Part shown: one piece after another, positions 26,266-34,833 of the stretch
How positions within the stretch are numbered: position 1 is the stretch's first letter
Layout of the letters: every line of letters starts with the position of its first letter
Assembly: GCA_023439305.1 (NCBI GenBank)
Contig: JAEXOO010000043.1
Location: forward strand, 1 to 64,000
Length of the DNA: 64,000 bases
Reading direction: 5' to 3'
Source of the DNA: Pseudomonadota bacterium
Lineage (GTDB): Bacteria > Pseudomonadota > Gammaproteobacteria > Burkholderiales > Burkholderiaceae_B
Program-made: the position numbers and the translations under genes
Notes under the pieces: model-generated
The model's input: the letters and a program-made list of their open reading frames with translations, nothing else
What the model was told of the DNA's origin: nothing
Databases searched by the model: none

Positions 26266-26817
26266 TTACCCCTGTCGATGCAGCCATTCTGTACGGCACT
26301 GACGATACAGCACGTGGGCCGAAAGCGGGTGGCCAGCCGGCAGGGCCGGGTGCGGGAAGCAGCCGGGCTGGCGCTGCATCCCCAGCCGTTCCATGACGGC
26401 CTGCGACGGCAGGTTGGGCAGCGCGGTATAGGCCACGATCTCGTCCAGGCTCAAGATCTTGAATCCGTAATCCAGGCTGGCCGCCGCCGCCTCGGTGGCA
26501 TAGCCTTGGCCCCACAGTTCCGGCAGCAGCCGCCAGACGACCTCGACGCAGGGCTGGAAGGGTAAGTCGGCCACAGGCACATTCAGCCCTACCATACCGG
26601 CGCATTGCCCTGTGGCGCGCAGTTCTACCGCCCACTGGCCCCAGCCTTGCCGCTCAATCAAGGCCTGACTGCGATGGGCCAGGGCGTCGCTTTGTTCCCG
26701 GCTCAGCGGAGCCGGGTAGTGCCTTAAGGCAACGGGATCGGCGTTCAGGCGGGCAAAGGGGTCCAGGTCGGACTCGGTCCAGGGGCGCAGAAGCAGCCGC
26801 TCGGTCGTCAGTGTCAT
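26266..26817 (-). CDS. GNAT-family N-acetyltransferase (RimJ/RimL type)
   Basis: A 183-residue protein starting MTLTTERLLLRPWTESDLDP, the usual opening of the RimJ/RimL-like acetyltransferases. The acetyl-CoA loop is seen in 'ELWGQGYATEAAAASLDYGF', and a C-terminal beta strand follows 'SQAVMERLGMQRQP'. It transfers acetyl groups from acetyl-CoA to an N-terminal or small-molecule amine; the substrate is unknown. It lies between the aminotransferase terminator and lexA on the same strand. Confidence 0.85.
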   Translation of the reverse strand: MTLTTERLLLRPWTESDLDPFARLNADPVALRHYPAPLSREQSDALAHRSQALIERQGWGQWAVELRATGQCAGMVGLNVPVADLPFQPCVEVVWRLLPELWGQGYATEAAAASLDYGFKILSLDEIVAYTALPNLPSQAVMERLGMQRQPGCFPHPALPAGHPLSAHVLYRQCRTEWLHRQG

Positions 26818-26842
26818 GGCGAGTGTGGGAAAAGAAACGAAA

Positions 26843-26866
26843 AACGCCCTTCCGGAGAAGGGCGTT
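26843..26866 (-). terminator. Terminator of the aminotransferase gene
   Basis: AACGCCCTTC-CGGA-GAAGGGCGTT, a perfect 10 bp stem. On the minus strand it is followed by T5CGTTTC, just downstream of the aminotransferase stop. Confidence 0.88.
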
Positions 26867-26884
26867 GGACCAGGCTGGAATGAG

Positions 26885-28087
26885 TTACTTCAGGACCTTG
26901 GCGATGGATTCGACCACGTAGTCGATGTTCTGGCTGTTCAGGGCGGCGACGCAGATGCGGCCGCTGCTGACGGCATAGACGCCGTAGTCGTTACGCAGGC
27001 GCTCCACCTGGTCGGCGCTCAGGCCGGAGTAAGAGAACATGCCGCGCTGCTGCAGAACGAAGTCGAAGTTCTGGGCAATGCCGTGGGCCTTGAGTTTTTC
27101 CACGAGTTGGCTGCGCATGGCGCGGATGCGATCGCGCATGCCGGCCAGTTCGTCGGACCAGAGCTGGAACAGTTCGGGTGAATTCAGGACCGTGGCCACG
27201 ACCTTGCCGCCATGTGTGGGCGGGTTGGAGTAGTTGGTGCGGATGACGCGCTTGACCTGGCTGAGTACGCGCGAGGTTTCGTCCTTGCTGGTGGTGACCA
27301 GCGTCAGGGCGCCGACGCGCTCGCCGTACAGTGAGAAGGACTTGGAAAAGGACGAGCTGACCAGCATGGACAGGCCCAGTGCGGCAAACTGGCGCACGAC
27401 GCTGGCGTCTTGGTCCAGGCCGTCGCCGAAACCTTGATAGGCGATGTCCAGGAAGGGCACCAGCTTTTGTTCCTGGATGACTTTGGCCACCTGCACCCAT
27501 TGCTCGGCGGTGGGATCCACGCCGGTAGGGTTGTGGCAGCAGGCGTGCAGCACCACGATGGATTGGGCGGGCATGGCGCGCAGCGAAGCCAGCATGCCGT
27601 CGAAGTTCAGGCCGTGGGTGGCCGCATCGTAGTAGGCGTAGGTGCCGACCTGAAAACCGGCGCGCTCGAACAGGGCCCGGTGGTTTTCCCAGCTCGGGTC
27701 GCTGATGAACACCTGGGAATCAGGCAGCAGCTGCTTCAGGAAGTCGGCGCCGATCTTCAGGGCGCCGGTGCCGCCGAGCGACTGCACGGTCAGTGCGCGG
27801 CCTTCGGCGATGATGGGGGAATCGGCGCCCAGCAGCAGCGTCTGCGCCCCCTTGTTGTAGGCGGCAATGCCCTCGATCGGCAGGTAGCTGCGTGCCGTGG
27901 CGTTGGCCACCAGCGCATCTTCTGCTTTCTTGACCGCCTGAAGCAGGGGAATGCGGCCCTGATCGTCGTAGTACACGCCAACGCCCAGATTGACTTTGCC
28001 GGCGCGTTCGTCGGCATTGTATTGTTCGTTCAAACCCAGAATAGGGTCGCGGGGAGCCAGTTCGACGGTTTCGAAAAGCGTTGTCAT
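26885..28087 (-). CDS. Aromatic/aspartate aminotransferase (class I)
   Basis: A 400-residue pyridoxal-phosphate enzyme of the AspC/TyrB group. Visible features are the N-terminal 'PRDPILGLNEQYNADERAGK', the substrate loop 'VNLGVGVYYDDQGRIPLL', the 'LHACCHNPTGVDPT' block, and the PLP lysine in 'SSSFSKSFSLYGERVG'. It moves amino groups between glutamate and aspartate or aromatic 2-oxo acids in the cytoplasm. AspC and TyrB cannot be separated reliably by eye. It is divergent from uvrB and ends in a clear terminator. Confidence 0.93.
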   Translation of the reverse strand: MTTLFETVELAPRDPILGLNEQYNADERAGKVNLGVGVYYDDQGRIPLLQAVKKAEDALVANATARSYLPIEGIAAYNKGAQTLLLGADSPIIAEGRALTVQSLGGTGALKIGADFLKQLLPDSQVFISDPSWENHRALFERAGFQVGTYAYYDAATHGLNFDGMLASLRAMPAQSIVVLHACCHNPTGVDPTAEQWVQVAKVIQEQKLVPFLDIAYQGFGDGLDQDASVVRQFAALGLSMLVSSSFSKSFSLYGERVGALTLVTTSKDETSRVLSQVKRVIRTNYSNPPTHGGKVVATVLNSPELFQLWSDELAGMRDRIRAMRSQLVEKLKAHGIAQNFDFVLQQRGMFSYSGLSADQVERLRNDYGVYAVSSGRICVAALNSQNIDYVVESIAKVLK

Positions 28088-28170
28088 GATAATTTGGGGA
28101 CGATGCCTGAGAGTGTGGAAAAGTGAAGCATTAATGTGATAATAAGGGGTTACCCTAAAGCGTGTCTAGC

Positions 28171-30192
<2,022 letters not shown>

Positions 30193-30542
30193 TGTCTTCC
30201 GTCCTTGCGATGGCAGCAGAATGAAAAGCGAAGTCGCCGGCAGGCGGCTCCGCTTTTTTGTTGTGTAGGCGCAACTATGTTGTACCAGACTGTTTTTAAA
30301 GGGCGGCCAGTTTTCTGTCTGGCGGTCGAGGCAAGGAAAACTGCGGCTGTTAACGTCAGCGCCGCAGCCCCGTCCGGCAAGCGGCTGGTGTCGGGCTTTT
30401 TTGTCCTGGTGCGAAAAAAAATACGACTATCCCGGGGCCGTCCGGCATGCTTTTGGAAACCCGTGCAGGCCAATAGGGCTGCGGGCTGGCGCGATTTCAC
30501 GGCTTGCCTTATTTGGGGTTTTCCCTCAGACTTTCAGACACT
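30193..30542. other. Gap between uvrB and the phosphatase gene
   Basis: About 350 bp with a uvrB terminator (30224-30259) and a weak GCCAG/CTGGC hairpin near 30306-30323. The remaining sequence is GC-rich with short A and T runs, and no coding frame shows a convincing start or ribosome site. A promoter for the phosphatase gene must lie here but is not identifiable with confidence. Confidence 0.4.
30224..30259 (+). terminator. Terminator of uvrB
   Basis: An imperfect 15 bp stem from AAAAGCG...CGCC to GGCGG...CGCTTTT with a GGCA loop and T6, 32 bp after the uvrB stop. Confidence 0.7.
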
Positions 30543-31031
30543 ATGAGTAAGGTTCTTTTTGTCTGCACGGGAAATATTTGTCGCTCTCCCAGCGCTGAAG
30601 GCGTGCTGCGTCGCTTGGTGGAACAGGCCCAGCTGGCCCAGGCCATTCAGGTCGATTCTGCTGCCACGCACGGATTTCACGTGGGCGAACATCCGGACAC
30701 CCGGGCCCAGCTCGCGGCACGCAAGCGAGGCTACGACATTTCCACCTATCAGGCGCGCCAGGTGCGGCGCGAAGACTTCCGCGACTTCGACCTTATTCTC
30801 AGCATGGATTGGGAAAATCACGCCGCCTTGCAGCAGATGTGCCCTCCTATCTACCGCCATAAACTCATGTTGCTGATGCGCTTTGCCACCGACCATGAAG
30901 CAGCAACGGTGCCCGATCCCTACTACGGCGGGCAGGAAGGCTTCAACAAAGTGATGGATTACCTGGAAGACGCCTGTCAGGGCGTATTCGAGCAGGTTCG
31001 CAAGCGCATTCCCGCCTGTCAGGCTGCCTGA
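30543..31031 (+). CDS. Low-molecular-weight protein-tyrosine phosphatase
   Basis: About 162 residues from ATG 30543 (MSKVLFVCTGNICRSPSAEG); upstream in-frame codons have no ribosome site. The P-loop Cys8-x5-Arg14 is intact, followed by Ser-Pro, and the general acid Asp is in 'VPDPYYGGQEGF'. It hydrolyses phosphotyrosine on proteins such as polysaccharide co-polymerases, or works on other phosphates. It stands alone between uvrB and iscR; in several Burkholderiales this gene lies next to the isc operon. Confidence 0.93.
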   Translation: MSKVLFVCTGNICRSPSAEGVLRRLVEQAQLAQAIQVDSAATHGFHVGEHPDTRAQLAARKRGYDISTYQARQVRREDFRDFDLILSMDWENHAALQQMCPPIYRHKLMLLMRFATDHEAATVPDPYYGGQEGFNKVMDYLEDACQGVFEQVRKRIPACQAA

Positions 31032-31102
31032 CACTTAGCTGAACCCTTCAGTATAAGTGTAAAAAACCCCAGGCAAGACACGGTAGTATCCCTTGTATTT
31101 GC

Positions 31103-31127
31103 TATACTGGACCAAATTGGTCGGATT
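31103..31127 (+). promoter_or_regulatory. iscR promoter with IscR type 1-like site
   Basis: A -10 element TATACT (31103-31108) is directly followed by the palindrome GACCAAATTGGTC (31110-31122). The whole region, ATA-CTG-GACC-AAATT-GGTC-GGAT, resembles E. coli type 1 IscR sites in the iscR promoter, where holo-IscR represses its own operon. Confidence 0.6.
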
Positions 31128-31173
31128 TGCGTTGGCAGCTCCGGCCGCTTTAGCCTTTGGCAAGGAAACTATC

Positions 31174-31659
31174 ATGCGTTTGACGACAAAAGGGCGTTTC
31201 GCCGTGACCGCGATGATCGATCTTGCGCTGCGCCAGCAAAGTGGTCCTGTGACGCTCGCAGGCATCAGCCAGCGACAGGGCATCTCGCTGTCCTACCTGG
31301 AACAATTATTCGGCAAGTTGCGCCGTCACGAGCTCGTGGACAGCGTGCGCGGGCCGGGCGGCGGCTATACGCTGGCACGCCTGGCGCGTCATATCACGGT
31401 GGCGGACATCGTCTTTGCGGTGGACGAACCTGTCGATGCGACGCAATGCGGCGGCAAGGCCAATTGCAAGCAGGGGGCCAACGGCATGAAGGGCGAATGC
31501 ATGACGCACGAGCTTTGGGCCACGCTTAGTCGTAAAATGGTGGATTATCTGGATTCCGTCTCGCTGCAGGATCTCGTGGACCAGCAGCGGCTGCGCCAGC
31601 TCAAGCAGGCCGCCCAGGAGGCGGGCCAGCCCGAAGAATGCACCTTGCAGGCCGGCTAG
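31174..31659 (+). CDS. iscR: Fe-S cluster-sensing transcription factor IscR
   Basis: A 161-residue Rrf2-family regulator from ATG 31174 with AAGGAA upstream. The winged helix-turn-helix is MRLTTKGRFAVTAMIDLALR to 'GISLSYLEQLFGKLRRHELV'. Cluster ligands are Cys92, Cys98, Cys109 and His112 (MTHELW). In E. coli the third cysteine is five residues closer (104, with His107), so the loop is longer here. With a [2Fe-2S] cluster it represses the isc operon. The iscS start follows 22 bases after the stop. Confidence 0.95.
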   Translation: MRLTTKGRFAVTAMIDLALRQQSGPVTLAGISQRQGISLSYLEQLFGKLRRHELVDSVRGPGGGYTLARLARHITVADIVFAVDEPVDATQCGGKANCKQGANGMKGECMTHELWATLSRKMVDYLDSVSLQDLVDQQRLRQLKQAAQEAGQPEECTLQAG

Positions 31660-31681
31660 AGCCGCCGGCCCGGAGTATCTT

Positions 31682-32863
31682 ATGACCCAAGCCCAGCGCA
31701 TCTACTTGGATTACTCGGCCACTACGCCGGTCGATCCGCGCGTGGCCGATGCCATGATTCCCTGGTTGACTGAACGTTTCGGCAATCCGGCGTCCAACAG
31801 CCATCCGTACGGTTGGGACGCCGAAGAAGCTGTCGAGCAGGCGCGCCGCCAGGTGGCTGCGCTGGTAGGAGCCGAGCCGCGCGAGCTGGTCTGGACTTCG
31901 GGCGCGACTGAATCCATCAATCTGGCCCTGAAAGGCGCTGCCCAGTTCTACCAGGCCAAGGGCCGTCACATCATTACCCTGCGCACCGAGCACAAAGCGG
32001 TGCTGGATACCTGTCATGCCCTGCAAGAGCAGGGCTTTGAAGTCACCTTCCTGGACGTGCTGCCCAATGGGCTGGTGGATCCGCGCCTGTTCGAACAGGC
32101 GATCCGGCCCGATACCATTCTGGCTTCGGTGCTGCTGGTCAACAACGAAATCGGCGTCATTCAGGATGTGCAGGCCTTGGGAGCGCTGTGCCGCGAACAC
32201 AAGGTGCTGTTCCATGTGGACGCCGCCCAGGCGACCGGCAAGGTAGCCATCAATCTGCAGGAGTGGCCGGTGGACCTGATGTCCATGTCCGCCCACAAAA
32301 CGTATGGACCCAAGGGCGTCGGGGCGCTGTTTGTGCGCCGCAAGCCGGCGGTGCGCCTGAAGGCACAGATCCATGGAGGCGGCCACGAGCGTGGCTTTCG
32401 TTCGGGCACCTTGCCGACCCACCAGATCGTGGGCATGGGGCGCGCATTCGAGTTGGCTGCCCAGCTCATGGGGCAGGAAAACCAGCGTATCCACGCCTTG
32501 CGCGATCGCCTTTGGGCAGGCTTGCGCCAGATTCCCGATCTCTACCTGAATGGCGACCTGGATCGGCGCGTGCCGCACAACCTGAATATCAGCGTGGATC
32601 ATATCGAAGGCGAAGCCCTGATGATGTCCCTGACCGAGCTGGCAGTGTCCAGCGGTTCGGCCTGTACGTCGGCCAGCCTGGAACCGTCCTATGTGCTCAA
32701 GGCGCTGGGTCGCAGCGATCAATTGGCCCACAGCTCTTTGCGCATCAGCCTGGGGCGTTTCACGACCGAACAGGATGTGGATGCCGCGATTGCGGCGGTT
32801 ACCGCCAAGGTCGAACACCTGCGGGCCATCTCGCCCTTGTGGAATGAGGCCGCACAGGCCTGA
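31682..32863 (+). CDS. iscS: Cysteine desulfurase IscS
   Basis: A 393-residue class V aminotransferase-fold enzyme. The N-terminal 'IYLDYSATTPVDPRVADAM', the PLP lysine in 'MSMSAHKTYGPKGVG' and the mobile-loop cysteine Cys328 in 'SSGSACTSASLEPS' are all present. Cys328 matches the E. coli position exactly. It takes sulfur from cysteine and passes persulfide to scaffold or carrier proteins. It is the second gene of iscRSUA and looks fully functional. Confidence 0.96.
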   Translation: MTQAQRIYLDYSATTPVDPRVADAMIPWLTERFGNPASNSHPYGWDAEEAVEQARRQVAALVGAEPRELVWTSGATESINLALKGAAQFYQAKGRHIITLRTEHKAVLDTCHALQEQGFEVTFLDVLPNGLVDPRLFEQAIRPDTILASVLLVNNEIGVIQDVQALGALCREHKVLFHVDAAQATGKVAINLQEWPVDLMSMSAHKTYGPKGVGALFVRRKPAVRLKAQIHGGGHERGFRSGTLPTHQIVGMGRAFELAAQLMGQENQRIHALRDRLWAGLRQIPDLYLNGDLDRRVPHNLNISVDHIEGEALMMSLTELAVSSGSACTSASLEPSYVLKALGRSDQLAHSSLRISLGRFTTEQDVDAAIAAVTAKVEHLRAISPLWNEAAQA

Positions 32864-32884
32864 AACGCCCGGCGGAACATGACA

Positions 32885-33295
32885 ATGGCATATAGCACTA
32901 CCGTAATGGATCATTTTATGCACCCACGTCACGTGGGTGTCATGGAAAACAGCGATGCTGACGTGGGTACCGGCGTGGCCGGCAGTCAGGAACTGGGCGC
33001 TTTGCTGCAGATACAGGTGCGCGTATCTTCGGACGGCCGCATCCAGGACAGCCGTTTCAAGGCCTATGGCTGCGGCTGCACGATTGCCGCGGGCTCCTTG
33101 GCCGCCCAGTGGCTCCTAGGGCGCAGTCTGGATCAGGCGGCGCAGTTTTCTCAAGCATACGTGCAGCAGGAGCTGGAGCTTCCGGCGGTCAAGGTGCACA
33201 GCGCCTTGCTCGCGCAGGAAGCCGTGCAGGCCGCCGTCGCGCAGGCCCAGAACAAATGGGCGGCGCAGCGGTCAAATGTACCTGTGCAGGGTTGA
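32885..33295 (+). CDS. iscU: IscU-like scaffold lacking canonical cluster ligands
   Basis: About 136 residues from ATG 32885 (MAYSTTVMDHF), preferred over ATG 32879 because it has GGA at the right distance and restores the usual MAYS start. It aligns with IscU throughout (HPRHVGVMENSDADVGTG, 'SRFKAYGCGCTIAAGSL', 'ELPAVKVHSALLAQEAV'). The residues that hold the cluster are changed: the Cys37 position is Leu, the Asp39 position is Ala and the Cys106 position is Ser. Cys63 and His105 remain, and an extra Cys65 has appeared. The C-terminus is about 8 residues longer. Scaffold activity is doubtful, and the gene may be diverged or decaying. Confidence 0.88.
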   Translation: MAYSTTVMDHFMHPRHVGVMENSDADVGTGVAGSQELGALLQIQVRVSSDGRIQDSRFKAYGCGCTIAAGSLAAQWLLGRSLDQAAQFSQAYVQQELELPAVKVHSALLAQEAVQAAVAQAQNKWAAQRSNVPVQG

Positions 33296-33323
33296 TTCCC
33301 TGTCTCAAATTTAGGACAAGATC

Positions 33324-33647
33324 ATGACTATTTCTCTTACTCAACCCGCAGCCGAGCACATTCAGCGACATTTGCAGAAGCGCGGAGGCGGTCTGGGGTT
33401 GCGTCTGGGCGTGCGCCTGACGGGCTGTTCGGGTCTGGCCTACAAGCTGGATTTCGTGGACGAGGCCGTCGAGGGCGATCAGCTTTTCGAGGAACACGGG
33501 GTTAAACTCTTTGTCGATCCCAAAAGCCTGCCGTTCATCGACGGCACGCGCGTGGATTATGGCCGCGATGGCCTGAATGAAGGTTTCAAGTTCATCAATC
33601 CAAACGAAAAAGCCTCCTGCGGGTGCGGCGAATCGTTTACTGTGTAG
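33324..33647 (+). CDS. iscA: A-type Fe-S carrier IscA
   Basis: A 107-residue protein with all three cluster ligands: Cys35 (RLTGCSGLAY), Cys99 and Cys101 (SCGCGESF). It has the normal A-type fold length and start (MTISLTQPAAEHIQRHLQKR). It carries [2Fe-2S] or [4Fe-4S] clusters to target apoproteins. It ends the recognisable isc genes here; hscB, hscA and fdx, which normally follow, are absent from the next 30 kb. Confidence 0.95.
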   Translation: MTISLTQPAAEHIQRHLQKRGGGLGLRLGVRLTGCSGLAYKLDFVDEAVEGDQLFEEHGVKLFVDPKSLPFIDGTRVDYGRDGLNEGFKFINPNEKASCGCGESFTV

Positions 33648-33653
33648 GAACAC

Positions 33654-34532
33654 ATGTCACTACGTTTCGGTTTGGCGGCCAATCAGTTGCATCACGATTC
33701 AGCGGACGCGGCCTTGTTTCAGTGGCTGCGGCGCTCGGCCAGCGGCATACGCGAACTCGATATCGAACTTTATACGGTGGGTCGTACCTGTAACGCCATT
33801 GAGCGTTCGGGCTTGCTGGAAGGCTATCAAGGCCTGGTCCGCTACCCCTACGGGCGCGAAGGCGGGCTGATGAAGCTGGTGGCGCGCGTGACCCAAAGCC
33901 CCGACGGCACGCCGCCCTTCGACGGCGCCATCTATCTGATCGATCCGGTCGATCCTTCGTCCATCTTCCCCGAAGCCCTGGCCTTGAAGCGCCAGTGCAT
34001 CACACATGGCCGGCCTTTCATTTCGACCTTGATGGGCGCTATTGAATGGATCGAGGTCGAGCGCCTCAGTCGCGGCCTGTGGCCGGACTCCAGCCACAAG
34101 CGCATGTTCGATTTCTCAGACCAGACTCTGGCCTTGATCGCGCACGATGCCCTGAAGGATCGCATGGTTGCCTTTGCCGACGAGCATTTCGATTTGCTCT
34201 CGCGCTTTGCCCATCGCGTGGGCACGGGCACGACCGGCAGCCGTCTGAATGAGCTGGCCTGGTCCAAGGGCTGGCCCAAGGAAACGCCGTGGGTACAGCC
34301 TTATCTCAGCGGTCCCTTGGGCGGGGATGCCCAGATCGCCGAGCTGGTGCTGGAGAACCGCTGCCAACGAGTGGTCTTCTTTGAAGATCCCCATGTGGCC
34401 CGTCAGCACGAAGCCGACATTCAGTTGCTCGAGCGCGCCGTGCGCGTGGTCTCGGACAAGGCCAGTTGCTTCGCCTCGCCGGAAGTGGCTCATAAATGGG
34501 CCAAGGCCATGGCGCGCCTGCCTCGGGATTGA
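33654..34532 (+). CDS. Tandem methylglyoxal-synthase-like protein
   Basis: A 292-residue protein, about twice the length of methylglyoxal synthase (about 150). The C-terminal half (155-285) matches MgsA: 'LALIAHDALKDRMVAF', 'RVGTGTTGSRLNE', 'LSGPLGGDAQIAELVL' with Asp225, and 'RVVFFEDPHVARQHEADI' with Asp245. The N-terminal half repeats the plan in degraded form ('IELYTVGRTCNAIE', 'GAIYLIDPVDPSSIFPEALA', 'ITHGRPFISTLMGAIEWI'), but its Gly-Gly loop lacks the Asp. If active it would turn dihydroxyacetone phosphate into methylglyoxal. It starts 6 bp after iscA and is probably co-transcribed. Confidence 0.72.
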   Translation: MSLRFGLAANQLHHDSADAALFQWLRRSASGIRELDIELYTVGRTCNAIERSGLLEGYQGLVRYPYGREGGLMKLVARVTQSPDGTPPFDGAIYLIDPVDPSSIFPEALALKRQCITHGRPFISTLMGAIEWIEVERLSRGLWPDSSHKRMFDFSDQTLALIAHDALKDRMVAFADEHFDLLSRFAHRVGTGTTGSRLNELAWSKGWPKETPWVQPYLSGPLGGDAQIAELVLENRCQRVVFFEDPHVARQHEADIQLLERAVRVVSDKASCFASPEVAHKWAKAMARLPRD

Positions 34533-34833
34533 TCGCCCGCCCATTAAGCCCAAACACGTATTCAGACCGCTGATGCGGGAAGCTCCTATGTATAAGTCCG
34601 CTTTTTAGGCGAAACATAAACAACACCGAGTAGGGTGAGCCCGGCGCGCAGCGCCGGCAAGCGGTCAGTCTGCGCCGTACGGGCAGGGCCTTGAACGGCG
34701 TCTCTAGAAACCGGATTTGAATCCGACATTCATATCGCTAAGCCGTGCTGAAGAACCAAAGAAAAGCCCGTCAGCGCAACGCTGACGGGCTTTGTTGCTC
34801 AGGGCTGGGGGCTGAGTCTTAGGCCGGATGGGG
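34533..34833. other. Gap between the MGS-like gene and lysS with several hairpins
   Basis: About 300 bp without a credible frame. It holds CCGGCGC-GCA-GCGCCGG (34641-34657), CGGATT-TG-AATCCG (34711-34724) and the strong terminator at 34763-34793. It could be a long 3' region or a small RNA ending at that terminator, but no known RNA family is recognised. Confidence 0.4.
34763..34793. terminator. Strong bidirectional terminator between isc unit and lysS
   Basis: AAAGCCCGTCAGCG-CAA-CGCTGACGGGCTTT, a perfect 14 bp stem, placed between the convergent MGS-like and lysS genes. Confidence 0.92.

Noticed and set aside
28088..28170. LexA box before uvrB
   Set aside because: uvrB is SOS-controlled in E. 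coli, but no CTGT-N8-ACAG-like sequence is present in this intergenic region.
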